Assembly: GCF_005166025.1 (NCBI RefSeq)
Contig: NZ_CP028923.1
Span: 2,854,001 to 2,918,000 of the forward strand
Reading direction: 5' to 3'
DNA length: 64,000 nt
DNA from: Mangrovivirga cuniculi
Lineage (GTDB): Bacteria; Bacteroidota; Bacteroidia; Cytophagales; Cyclobacteriaceae
Positions 30,401 to 41,200 of this stretch are shown here, in pieces. The translations under genes and the position numbers were made by a program. Each line of letters starts with the position of its first letter. The first letter of the stretch is position 1. The notes below the pieces were generated by a model. It was not told the origin of the DNA. It saw only the letters and a list, made by a program, of their open reading frames with translations, and did not search any database.

Positions 30401-33400
30401 ATTCGCATCGGTCTCATTCGCATAGAAGCTTATGGTGCCTCCGTCTGCATCAGTGACTGCGCCATTCAAATCAAAGCTGGCTGCTCCGCTGGTGCCCTCT
30501 TCGCAAGACTCCAGGTTCTGAACAGTCAGATCAGGATTGTCATACACATCGATGGTGAAGCTGGCGATGCTGTAACATCCTTCATCGCTGTCTGCATCAT
30601 TATCACTACGTGCCCACAAGGTTGTGGTTCCAATATTGGCACTGTATGGGGTAGTGACTGCATTGGCTGCGTTATTCGCATCGGTCTCATTCGCATAGAA
30701 GCTTATGGTGCCTCCGTCTGCATCAGTGACTGCGCCATTCAAATCAAAGCTGGCTGCTCCGCTGGTGCCCTCTTCGCAAGACTCCAGGTTCTGAACAGTC
30801 AGATCAGGATTGTCATACACATCGATTGTAAAGCTGGCGATGCTGTAACATCCTTCATCGCTGTCTGCATCATTATCACTACGTGCCCACAAGGTTGTGG
30901 TTCCAATATTGGCACTGTATGGGGTAGTGACTGCATTGGCTGCGTTATTCGCATCGGTCTCATTCGCATAGAAGCTTATGGTGCCTCCGTCTGCATCAGT
31001 GACTGAGCCATTCAAATTAAAGCTGGCTGCTCCGCTGGTGCCCTCTTCGCAAGACTCAAGGTTCTGAACAGTCAGATCAGGATTGTCATACACATCGATT
31101 GTAAAGCTGGCGATGCTGTAGCATCCTTCATCGCTGTCTGCATCATTATCGCTGCGTGCCCACAAGGTTGTGGTTCCAATATTGGCACTGTATGGTGTGG
31201 ATACCGCATTGGCTGCGTTATTCGCATCGGTCTCATTCGCATAGAAGCTTATGGTGCCTCCGTCTGCATCAGTGACTGCGCCATTCAAATCAAAGCTGGC
31301 TGCCCCGCTGGTGCCCTCTTCGCAAGACTCCAGGTTCTGAACAGTCAGATCAGGATTGTCATACACATCGATTGTAAAGCTGGCGATGCTATAACATCCT
31401 TCATCGCTGTCTGCATCATTATCACTGCGTGCCCACAAGGTTGTGGTTCCAATATTGGCACTGTATGGGGTAGTGACTGCATTGGCTGCGTTATTCGCAT
31501 CGGTCTCATTCGCATAGAAGCTTATGGTGCCTCCGTCTGCATCAGTGACTGCGCCATTCAAATCAAAGCTGGCTGCTCCGCTGGTGCCCTCTTCGCAAGA
31601 CTCAAGGTTCTGAACAGTCAGATCAGGATTGTCATACACATCGATTGTAAAGCTGGCGATGCTGTAACATCCTTCATCGCTGTCTGCATCATTATCACTG
31701 CGTGCCCACAAGGTTGTGGTTCCAATATTGGCACTGTATGGGGTAGTGACTGCATTGGCTGCGTTATTCGCATCGGTCTCATTCGCATAGAAGCTTATGG
31801 TGCCTCCGTCTGCATCAGTGACTGCGCCATTCAAATCAAAGCTGGCTGCTCCGCTGGTGCCCTCTTCGCAAGACTCAAGGTTCTGAACAGTCAGATCAGG
31901 ATTGTCATACACATCGATGGTGAAGCTTCCGGTACCATAGCATCCTTCTGCTGTTTCGCTTCTTACCCAGATAGTTTCCTGTCCAATATTTACATTATAA
32001 GTTTCAGGAGTTGTTAAGGTAGGAGTACCGGCCTGAGCATCTGTTAAGCTGGCATGGAAAGTAACTGTTCCCCCGCCATCATCGGTAACACCATTATTCA
32101 GGTTAAATGTGGCTAACCCAGAAGTTCCTACCTCACAATCTTCAAGATTCGTGGTTTGAACATCCGGAGTAGCTATCACAGTAACCGGATAAGTACAAAT
32201 AGTTGATCCGAACTCTGAATTTATCGTTACTTTAACCGTATAGCTTCCACCGCTGGTACCCGCATTAACTGTTGCCATATCATCATTTACACCAGGTGTA
32301 GGATCGAAGCTAGCATTTGAGGTATTGTCAATTAATTCCCAAACGTAAGTAGGGTTTATTGCCCCAATTGGTGTTACAGTATAAACATTAGTTGATCCTT
32401 CGCATACAGAGGCTGGTCCATCCAGATCACATTCAGGTGGTGGTACTACTGCAGCAGCTTTAAGTGACCTGTCCTGATTACCTAAATTATTCAGTGTCCA
32501 GTCCTTTAATCTCATATGGTATGGAGAACCGTTAATTCCTCCAGCAGATTTAGGAACTCCATTTTCATCGTAACCCCAATCCAGTCTGCTAGCAATATGT
32601 CCTCCAAAAGATATTACTACATTCTCTGAAGGATTATTTCCAACTGTAAATGTGATACTGATTTGTTGCTCTGATGTAGGACCATTTAAATTAGCCTGGT
32701 TTGGATAAGTAATATTAGTAATATCACCATTCCATATAGCCATATTGGCCGCTCCTGCGCCGCTGACAATATTGAAACTATTCTGCTGAATTGCAACCAA
32801 AGGATCAAGGTTACTACCCGGTGGCATGGGAATAGGATGTAGATCATCGGGAACTTCATCCAAAGGCCAAAGGTCAAATTCTACAAAATCTTTAGTTGGA
32901 TCAATTTCCTCTCTATCATGAAGAAACGCTAATAAGTGTGGCTCAAGTCTGTCGTAATCTGTAAGATAATCAATAGCATAAGTACCACTCTCTATCACAT
33001 CATAACCTAAAGTTAAGGTGACAGTTTCTCCGGCTGGCATATTGATCATTTTTACTCTGTAAGCAATAGACATTCCTTCGGCAAAGTGTGCATTTTCTGC
33101 ACCGGCATTACCATTTACCCAGGCAGCCGTATCTACAGGTGCATCAAAGGCTCCATTTCTTATCTGATCTAAATCTGCTGCAGGTTGGGTGCCATTATCA
33201 GTGAAGGTTGTATTAGCAGTTATACCGCTGGATTGGCCTGTAGCTGTAAGTGTAAATGTAACACCTAAATCGTGTTGCTCAATTAAATATTCATCATTTA
33301 TGAATTCCCCATATGAATCGGCTACTGCATAATATGTATAAGGAGCATGAAAATTTTGATCCTCTTCAAAAAGCAAGGAAACTGTCTCTCCTGGCGAGAA

Positions 33401-33793
33401 ACCACCACCGCGTACTGTAACATACTCACCAGGGACATAATCTGGTTTATTGGTACTTACCCAGGGCTCAAACAAGTTTTTAACAATGTCGGCACTCGAT
33501 AAAGTGGATACTTGTTGGTTTGATTTATCAGATAAATCCTTAGAAGTATTTTTAACATATTCCAGATAAATATTCGCATCGACATTCAATAATCGAAGTG
33601 TATTTAAATCTGCTCCGATTTCTCTTGAATAGTCATCTGTAAACAGCATAGAAGTACTATTTGTAGAATAGGAATAACCTGGAAATGATAAAAATACAAA
33701 CGCAATTAATGACAAACAGCATGCCATCAGCCTGTTTTTAAAGAATAATTCTAAATCAGGACTTTTACTTTCTCGGTCTGTAAAACTATCCAT
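27446..33793 (-). CDS. Giant secreted repeat protein with T9SS type A C-terminal signal
   Basis: The 2115-aa surface protein has an N-terminal hydrophobic export signal (about residues 23-42). A domain with GFSPGETVSLLF and a large beta-rich domain with PKSAGGINGSPYH follow. About three diverged Ig-like units precede eleven nearly identical 91-aa units (28895-31897). Then come a diverged unit ending VITVVPC, a prealbumin-like segment and a TPGYWKNW domain. The C-terminal ~85 residues (YPNPFKDFVTIEFS ... KIVKSE) are a type A T9SS sorting domain. Each 91-aa unit has two Cys (ESCEEG, DEGCYS) that may form a disulfide, and many Asp residues that may bind calcium; both are inferences. The near-identity of the units at DNA level points to recent amplification. 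The likely role is surface adhesion or matrix building. Confidence 0.88.
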   Translation of the reverse strand: MDSFTDRESKSPDLELFFKNRLMACCLSLIAFVFLSFPGYSYSTNSTSMLFTDDYSREIGADLNTLRLLNVDANIYLEYVKNTSKDLSDKSNQQVSTLSSADIVKNLFEPWVSTNKPDYVPGEYVTVRGGGFSPGETVSLLFEEDQNFHAPYTYYAVADSYGEFINDEYLIEQHDLGVTFTLTATGQSSGITANTTFTDNGTQPAADLDQIRNGAFDAPVDTAAWVNGNAGAENAHFAEGMSIAYRVKMINMPAGETVTLTLGYDVIESGTYAIDYLTDYDRLEPHLLAFLHDREEIDPTKDFVEFDLWPLDEVPDDLHPIPMPPGSNLDPLVAIQQNSFNIVSGAGAANMAIWNGDITNITYPNQANLNGPTSEQQISITFTVGNNPSENVVISFGGHIASRLDWGYDENGVPKSAGGINGSPYHMRLKDWTLNNLGNQDRSLKAAAVVPPPECDLDGPASVCEGSTNVYTVTPIGAINPTYVWELIDNTSNASFDPTPGVNDDMATVNAGTSGGSYTVKVTINSEFGSTICTYPVTVIATPDVQTTNLEDCEVGTSGLATFNLNNGVTDDGGGTVTFHASLTDAQAGTPTLTTPETYNVNIGQETIWVRSETAEGCYGTGSFTIDVYDNPDLTVQNLESCEEGTSGAASFDLNGAVTDADGGTISFYANETDANNAANAVTTPYSANIGTTTLWARSDNDADSDEGCYSIASFTIDVYDNPDLTVQNLESCEEGTSGAASFDLNGAVTDADGGTISFYANETDANNAANAVTTPYSANIGTTTLWARSDNDADSDEGCYSIASFTIDVYDNPDLTVQNLESCEEGTSGAASFDLNGAVTDADGGTISFYANETDANNAANAVSTPYSANIGTTTLWARSDNDADSDEGCYSIASFTIDVYDNPDLTVQNLESCEEGTSGAASFNLNGSVTDADGGTISFYANETDANNAANAVTTPYSANIGTTTLWARSDNDADSDEGCYSIASFTIDVYDNPDLTVQNLESCEEGTSGAASFDLNGAVTDADGGTISFYANETDANNAANAVTTPYSANIGTTTLWARSDNDADSDEGCYSIASFTIDVYDNPDLTVQNLESCEEGTSGAASFDLNGAVTDADGGTISFYANETDANNAANAVSTPYSANIGTTTLWARSDNDADSDEGCYSIASFTIDVYDNPDLTVQNLESCEEGTSGAASFDLNGAVTDADGGTISFYANETDANNAANAVSTPYSANIGTTTLWARSDNDADSDEGCYSIASFTIDVYDNPDLTVQNLESCEEGTSGAASFDLNGAVTDADGGTISFYANETDANNAANAVSTPYSANIGTTTLWARSDNDADSDEGCYSIASFTIDVYDNPDLTVQNLESCEEGTSGAASFNLNGSVTDADGGTISFYANETDANNAANAVTTPYSANIGTTTLWARSDNDADSDEGCYSIASFTIDVYDNPDLTVQNLESCEEGTSGAASFDLNGAVTDADGGTISFYANETDANNAANAVTTPYSANIGTTTLWARSDNDADSDEGCYSIASFTIDVYDNPDLTVQNLESCEEGTSGAASFDLNGAVTDADGGTISFYANETDANNAANAVSTPYSANIGTTTLWARSDNDSDSDEGCYSIASFTIDVYDNPDIVATNATICEAESIDLATLVTDLDGGTASYYDSESEASARSANTISSTVSPNATDTYYVVSYNATTGCFSYEPIVITVVPCSEINILKTTNQSTTYTDVWTFELYNGPNGFGSSPIASETTAAGTTLFDGVILSSYNTYTVCELNVPAGWSTTWEIGGNIVIPYNPNQFDNPPEDFGNRCIEIGAGTSYPLPTATYGVNDPQTLSISVDNSFPGGEARTPGYWKNWNTCSGGGQAETAANNGGRAAGYVILDDILNDPGVEWCNITFSTCEDAVSILDQRDIVSGKKRASDPAYTLAMHALAAELNFGAGASQCQQARDALMQARTLLCDIGFDGTGDSGLKTKGKNKNNNSDLASYALELAAILDAYNNNELCDTNGNTQTELITDDSFDELTEPYIIRTYPNPFKDFVTIEFSVEKTSRTTVTLFDMSGRELDILFDQDAVAGHVYELEFNGTLYGDQMFIYRIESDNGLRTGKIVKSE
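28895..31897 (-). repeat. Eleven tandem 273-bp coding repeats with a 5-unit higher-order period
   Basis: The marker CATACACATCGAT recurs every 273 bp, twelve times, and delimits eleven full units. Marker variants recur at exactly 1365 bp (5 x 273). GATGGTGAAG occurs at 29186, 30551 and 31916; CTATAAC at 30024 and 31389; and the NLNGSV variant at about 29636 and 31001. The array thus carries an older five-unit block that was duplicated. Confidence 0.95.
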
Positions 33794-33840
33794 AAATATT
33801 ATAGGTTAATTTTTTGGAAAACTTTTAATCAATAAGGGGT

Positions 33841-34052
33841 TACAGACAATGGAATATCACTCCATTTCTGTCAACAGGAATGGCATAAAATAAAACTTGA
33901 AGCAAAATTCAATTTACACAGTTTAGTGCCTGTGGTTATGGCGAATTGTCAGATGACGATAATATCATACACATTGAATGGTGGGTTATAATTTGGAAAT
34001 TAATATTGTGGTAAACGGAATACAGACAGGAATTTAAAACCATATCTGTCAA
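33841..34052. promoter_or_regulatory. Two matching imperfect inverted repeats upstream of the giant repeat gene
   Basis: TACAGACA and TCTGTCAA occur as a pair at 33841-33874 and again at 34021-34052, with 18 and 16 bases between the arms. They lie in the 450-bp non-coding gap between the giant repeat gene (start 33793) and the terminator at 34251. This gap holds no gene that I can see. The paired sites could be operators or RNA hairpins in a long leader. Confidence 0.3.
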
Positions 34053-34250
34053 TAGTTAATCTGGCTCACTTATATCTATCGGATATATTAATAACTATTC
34101 TTAATATAAAGATTATTTTTATATTATAGAAATAATATACTGTATTTTTCCAAGAATATATACGTAAATCACAATATATTCTTCGACAAACACTAACAAA
34201 AACAAGATGAAACTAACAAGGGTGAGATTAAAGACAAGGATATTATGGAT

Positions 34251-34280
34251 AAAAAAAACCGGAAAAATTCCGGTTTTTTC
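34251..34280 (-). terminator. Terminator after the PorP/SprF-like gene
   Basis: A near-perfect palindrome (AAAAAACCGGAA and TTCCGGTTTTTT, 3-base loop) works in both directions and lies 47 bp beyond the PorP/SprF-like stop codon. Confidence 0.85.
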
Positions 34281-34326
34281 TTTATTTGTTTAAACGTAAT
34301 TTTACATTTATCTAAACAGGTTTTAA

Positions 34327-35246
34327 TTATTCATAACTAAAGAATGAAGGACATTCAATATTTTTATGAACATCCCGTAGCCTAAATCTAAAATTTAACA
34401 AAAATTCATGGCTACCACCTGAATCAACAGAAAGGTTTGAAGTAACAAAATCATATGAGTAACCGATATGAAGGTTTTCTACGATCGTTAATTCAAACAA
34501 ACCACTAACAGAATCCCCGGAACGCCAGCCGGCACCCACAGCAACCTTATCATAAAGACGAACGAACCGGATAGATTAACTGTTGCTGGTTGATTTTCCT
34601 GAAGGCGTAATAAAAATGAGGGTTTAAAAATTACGTTGCCGGCTAAATGAAAGTTTTTTCCTCCATTAACAAAGTAATATCGTTGCTCTTTTCCTTCACT
34701 TTCATCCTGATCCAGAATTTTATTTTTTAGTAAATAGGGTACTGACAGACCTACATAAAAATCTTTGATCTTATAAAGAAAACCGACCCCTGCATTAGGC
34801 CTGAATGCTACATTTCTGGAATTAATGAGAGGATCCATTGGGTCTAAAGGACTTGTTTTCCCATAATCAGAAACCAAATTATTAAATCCGGCCTGCAATC
34901 CCATGCTAAGCGTACCATTTTGTAACTTCAGCTTATATGCATAAGCTGCATACACTGCAAGATCACTATGCACTCCAATCTGATCATATTCAATTTTTAA
35001 TCCTACACCGATACGATCCTGGGCCAGTCCCATATGCCCATTGAGCATTTGAGTAGTCGGTGCTCCATCAAAATTCACCCACTGATCGCGATGGTGTACC
35101 GTAATGGAGCCAATGTTGTCCGATCCGGCATAGGCCGGATTAAAGACAAACATATCATACATGTACTGTGTAAGTACGGTTCGTTGCTGTGCATAGCTGC
35201 TCAGCCCGACTGCAAAAAATATTATTATAAGTAGTTTCTTCATCAC
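34327..35246 (-). CDS. PorP/SprF-family outer-membrane protein, frameshifted near the C-terminus
   Basis: The protein is about 306 aa after repair. It starts with a signal peptide (VGLSSYAQ) and then the family signature (TQYMYDMFVFNPAYAGS). Outer-membrane beta-strands continue to the end. The frame breaks after SGSFVF at the AAA run 34554-34556 (plus strand). One extra base gives YDKVAVGAGWRSGDSVSGLF and a complete barrel. PorP/SprF-type proteins are needed for secretion or surface attachment of T9SS type B substrates such as SprB. This gene lies 11 bp downstream of a giant protein with a type B signal, so the two are almost certainly a dedicated pair. Confidence 0.88.
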
Positions 35247-35257
35247 TTTCCAATCAA

Positions 35258-38200
35258 TTATCTCAATAGCTCAAGGTATCCTGTTAATGGTTTAGATCCG
35301 TCCATCAGATCAATTACGTAGAAATAAGTACCATCAGGAAGCGTATTACCCATGGCACTGACTCCACTATTTGATACCCCATTAAATCGTCTGTTTGGAT
35401 TATCATTATCGTAACCATTCATTTCAAATACAAGCATACCTGCACGGTTAAAGATCTTAACTTCATTATCAGGGAAACTTGCTATACAGCCAATATGGAA
35501 ATACTCATTAAGGTTGTCTCCGTTTGAAGTCACCGCATTAAAATCTTTAATATCCAATCCAACTTCAAATTCATAGGTATCCATACAACCATTGTAACCA
35601 GTAGCTGTTACACTATACATCCCTTCGTAAAGTCCATCAACATAGCCACCTGTAATTAATTGCCCATCAATGTTCCAGGTTACTTCTTTAAGAATTATGT
35701 CGTTATTATCCAGGTTAAGGATTGCACTTCCTGATCCTGTTCCACCTTCACTGCTAGAACAGACATCGTTTTCAACCAATACCCTAATATTTGGGTATTC
35801 ATTGATTTCAGCTACAGATACGGTATCACTTCCAATATAACATCCGGTTTCAATATCTACTGCATCCACTCTGAGTTTAGAATATGATAACCCATCAACT
35901 ATATCTTGTAAAGAAACCTGGTTATCAGTATAAACCCCACTACTGTCTTCAAGCAGGTACCATGTAAAGCTATACCCAACGGTAAGATCTTCTACGGTGA
36001 CTCCTACTTTACCATTATCTTCTTCACAACTCTCATCGTTATCGATCAGAAATGCTTCCGGCGTAGGGAATGAAGGCAGATCCTGTCTAACATCTGCTGA
36101 TGTAGAAGCATCACACTGTGTGAAATTATTAGTTACGACAACTACATAATTACCAGCAGCTGCCTGTAAATATGTATTGTTATTTAATCTTTCCACTTGT
36201 GGTCCTCCATCAGCTGGTGTGTAAACCCAGTCAAAAGTAAATCCAGCAACTTCATTGCCGTTGGCATAAGCACTTAACTGACCGTTACCGACATCATAAC
36301 AATTGGTTACCGGTGCATCTTCAACTATTCTTACTGTAGGACTTGTTAATGATTCTGCAACTTCAACTGATACAATTTCAGAAGTACACTGGTTACCATT
36401 AGTCTGGGTTGCCTGTACATAATAAGTACCCTCAGGTAAATCCATGATTGTTTGTGTAGAACCAAGAACATCAGTTCCTGCTGCATCATTATACCATAAA
36501 TAAGTGAACGTTGGATCTTCAGTAGCTCTTGGATCATCTACGCTTCCAATTGCGGTCACCGTACCATTAGCATCATCACCACAAATAATATCAGCGGTGG
36601 AAGAAGCAGTTACTGTTGGTTCTACTAATGAAGTTACCATTGACTGCCCCAAAGTAGATTCACAAAGATTGTTTACCACTGTGACAGAATAAGATCCTTC
36701 ACCCAGACCGGTAACAGTCTCTGTAGATGATAAAACAGTATTCGGATCAGCATCATCAACCCACTCATATGTATAGGTTGCAGCCGGATCTTCATTTAGA
36801 ATCACAACCGATAATTCACCATTTGGATCTGTATCAACACAAGATTGCTGGGGTGCTACTTCAATAATATCCAGCTCTGGATTAGGTCTGTCATCGTTAA
36901 TTCTGATTTGAGCAGGGGCTGATTGACAGCCTGTCAGATTATCTTCAGCAATGATATAATATGTTGCAACCTGAAGATCGGTTCTAAAAAAGTCAGGTCC
37001 TGTTTGTTCTACTGTATTTTCATCGGGAGTATACCATGTATAAGTAAAATCTGTCAGTGGTTGACTTGTTCCGTCTTGTAAAACTTCTACAACACCACCT
37101 TCTCCTCCGACATCGCATGACTGAGGATCTGTTTTACTAACCTGTGTAATTATCGGTTCCTGAGTCAGGCTTCTGTCTTCTATAGTGAAGTTTCTGAAAT
37201 TAATACACTGTGTATTTTCATTTAATACTTCTATCGAATATTCACCAGGAGCTAAATTTAAATTGCTATCAGAAGTACTACCTGTTGTAGTTCTAAAGGA
37301 TGTTCCGGTTCCTGTTGATGCTTCAAATGCGTCATACCAGGTAAACGTATAAGTGTCTGACCCTGCATTCGATAAGGTAATATAGGCTTCACCAAGTGGC
37401 GGAGCTTCACAACTTATATCTCCAACGGTCCGAACATTTATGGCCGGATCAACTGAAAGATCACTGATAGTCTCATTTAATGTTCTGCTTTGACAACCGG
37501 TTCCATCACCGTTAACTTTAACAGCTTCGACATAATATACTACGCCGGTTCGGATACCCGGATAATTAGTTTCGTTTAAGTCAGTTCCATTTACTCCTGC
37601 AATGGCATTTCCTGTAGTCAGGTTAGATGCTCCCTCGTACCAGAAAAATTCGAAATCTGCAGGGTTTTCAGTTGGAAATGAAACTGAAATTGACCCTTCA
37701 TCAATACAATCAGTTTTGTCAACTTTAGCTATTTGCATATCAAAAGCAGGAACCGGATCAGAACCTACGGTAAATGATCTACTTAATTCACAACCCGAAA
37801 CAGTTCCACGGAAAGTTGCTGTGTAAGTACCAGGTTCCAGATCTGTAAACTGATAAGAATCTCCGCTTGCTATCGTAATTCCAGCTTCCGGTTGGGTAGA
37901 AGTAGATGATGCATCCCATACTACCTCCCAGTCTGTTGATACAGGATCTGATGGATCAGTTTGTAATCCGATTTCGATAATACCATTATAATCCGTACAA
38001 TTTCTATTATTTGTAATTGTCGGTGTTACTATCGGATCTCTTGCCTGAATACTAAGTGTTACTGTTTCAATGTTCGATTCACATTGCTCAGCACCTCTGT
38101 CTTCAATGGCTACAATTGTATATGATCCAGCAGCTAAATCACTGTAATTATAAGTTTGATTTGTATTCACATCCAGATCAGATCCGGTCTCCGTCCCTCC

Positions 38201-41200
38201 TACATTTGTTCCTTCATAAACAAATATGTCATAAGAATAAGTGTTATCAGAGGAAACAAAACTCACATCCAGTTCACCGTTGTCATTAATACAACCTGTC
38301 AAGTCTGTCGGAGAAACAGTAATTTCAGGAGCAGTTGTTGCTCTAAGTGATTGAGAAGCATACTGCACACAATTGGTGGTTGTATTGGTCACCACTACTG
38401 TATACACACCAGCAGCAAGATCTGGATTTGTGGTATTTCCGGTAAATATAGAACCTGATCCGAATGAAAGTGGATCAGTCGTTATTGGTGATCCCTCGTA
38501 CCACTCATAAGTATATGACCCGGCTTCTAAAACTGTCGCACTTAATTGACCATTAGGACTTGAAGGATCACAACTTGTGGGATCAGTCGGAGTAATATCG
38601 ATTGTAAAAGGTACGACTACATTATTAATAGTTTCTGTGATCAGGTTGGAAACACAACCAGTGAGATTATTTGTTGCTCTAACTGAATAAGTTCCTTCAG
38701 GATACCCGGTGATGATCGGACCGTTTTCTCCGGAAATGATATTAGCCGGATCAGCGAAATTACCTGTATACCATTCGAAAGTATAATCCGAATTATTAGC
38801 AGTTGCAGGAACCGTTACATCAACTTCGATCGATCCGTTTGGCGCACCACACTGATCAACATCAGATACATTTACCGTTGCTATTTCAGGAATTACAATT
38901 GCATCCTGAACATCGTATGTTTCGACAGATTCGCAGGCATTTGAGTCATCAATCACCTGAACTGTATAAGTTCCAATATCAACATTTCTTATAATGTTAC
39001 CTGCAGGCCCCTGTACATTCCCCGAGTTAACCGGTGTTCCGGCTATATTACTTCCATTGAACCAATTCCAGGTATAACCATTTGTTTCTGTTGCAGACCC
39101 ACCACTTAGGGATTCATCCACAACAGTCTCAATTTCTCCATTTGGCGAAAGACATGAAGTAACATCTGTTATTATCTCAGCCACAATCGGGAATGTTCTC
39201 AGATCGTCGACCGTAATTGTTGCCGGTTCTGATGCACATCCGGTTACATTATCAACTGCCTGTACTGTATAATCTCCGTCATAAAGATCAGTATATGATA
39301 ACCCGGTATTGTCAGTAGTATTTTCAACTGAAGAACTATTATACCAGTTTACAATAACATTTGCCGGATTTGAATGAATCACTGAAGCTTCTAATTCTCC
39401 GTCAGGGAAATCACATCGTGTATAATCGTTTATCTTATTAAGGTTAACTGAAGGATACTCCAGGTTTTCCGGCAGGAATATTTGATTTGTACCGGTACAG
39501 CCTGTAGTATTATTAGTAACAACAACAGTATAGGTATTACTTGAAAGTCCGGTTTGAGACATCCCTGTACCGATAAAGCTCGATGGCAGGGTATTCAATC
39601 CTCTATACCATTCAAATGTATATCCGTCTGCTTCTCCCAGGCCGGTAAGTGTTCCTTCTGAAGCCACTACCGAAAGTTCTCCATTAGGTGCAGAAGATAC
39701 ACAACTTGTTTGCTGGCTTATTATATTAATTTCAGGAGTCGGATAAGTTCTTATATCCGTAATATCCAGATTTATTGTATCAGAACAGCCTGTCACATCA
39801 TCAACAGCCACAACAGTATATGGGCTTTCCGGAAGAGCATCCTGAGCAGCTCCGGTAAAATCAGGCACAGTTGAAGTTGTCGTGCCGGTATACCAGTTAA
39901 ATGTAAAACCAGAAGTTACACCAGATACACTTACATTTGCTGTTCCAACCGGATTATCACAAGACGTTATGTCGGTTTTTGCGTCTAACGTCAAAACAGG
40001 AGTATTAATATTAACAGGTAATGTAATTGATTCATCCTTCGGACATCCTGTAACATTACTCGTTATTCGAACTCCATAAGTCACCCCTCCTTCTAGTCCT
40101 GAAAGAGTTTGTCCGGTACCAAGGAGTTGCGTATCATCTAAAATTCCAAATTCATCAGATGGATACCATTCAAATGTATAATTGGCATCATCATCATCTG
40201 CAACAAAGGCATATAGTTCACCATTCGGAGGAACACAGAAAGTTTGTTCCTGAATCAGCTGAACCTGATCATCAAAATCAAGGAATCCGGGATTAATCAA
40301 CACTGTATCTGCGATCCCCGAACACCCCTTAGCATCATTTGTTGCTATTACAAAATATTCCCCTTCCGGAACCGCGGTTAAATAAGGTCCGGTGCTGATT
40401 ATACTTCCATCACCACCTACTTCATACCAGTCAAAGGTATAACCGGCTGTTACAGTATCTGTTCCATCTAATTTATAGGCTCGTGCCGCACCTACATCAG
40501 GATAAGTATCATCACATTTAATATTATCCTGTACTTTTAACGCTTCAACAGGGAAAGGTAAAGGCTCAACAAATTGATTAGTTATATTATTTTCATAATT
40601 ACATTCAAAAACAGTTCCATCTAATGGGAATTGTAAGGGAAGAGAGTTGTTCCCATCATCATCCAACACGATAAATAATTCAAAAGGCGTCCCATCACCC
40701 AGAACCGGCAAATTCTCTACAGACAAAGTATCCCCGGGGCCAGAGAAATCATCCTGTCAATTGTCAATAACTTTTGAGCTGTTGCATCAGTTCTTGGATC
40801 GCCGGCATACAGCGTCATCAATAAATTATCTGCAACGGCAATATCTCCGGTGTTTTTCACTACATAATCAATAGTAAACTGTTCATTGGGACAGGTTGGT
40901 GGATTAACAGTAATAAAGTTTGCCGTACCATCATCATTAATTATCGGATCAAATTCCAGCTCTGCTCTCGGTAAATCCGGACATCCATTTGCATCCAGAG
41001 AAGGAGTCTGAACCATGAAATTATTTAGCGGATTGATTGTTTGTCCATCGCCAAAGCAATTCCCTGGAAATTCTCTGGTAGAATTATAATGAAAAGCCGG
41101 GATTACAAGGTTATCATTAACATTCGTGACATGATATCCATGTTGATTCCATACATCCCGGGTAGGTACCCAATATTGCTGTCCTGCAGCTTCATAAATC

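Noticed and set aside
28895-31897. Regular repeats resembling a CRISPR array
   Set aside because: The unit is 273 bp, coding in one frame throughout, with no short-repeat/unique-spacer pattern and no cas genes.
33794-34250. A riboswitch or small RNA in the 450-bp gap upstream of the giant repeat gene
   Set aside because: Only two short inverted repeats are visible, and no known riboswitch core could be recognised by eye.
40717-40726. Two separate genes: an FG-GAP protein and an Ig-repeat protein starting at a TTG
   Set aside because: The upstream frame would end without any sorting signal, the downstream one would have no signal peptide, and one added base joins them smoothly.
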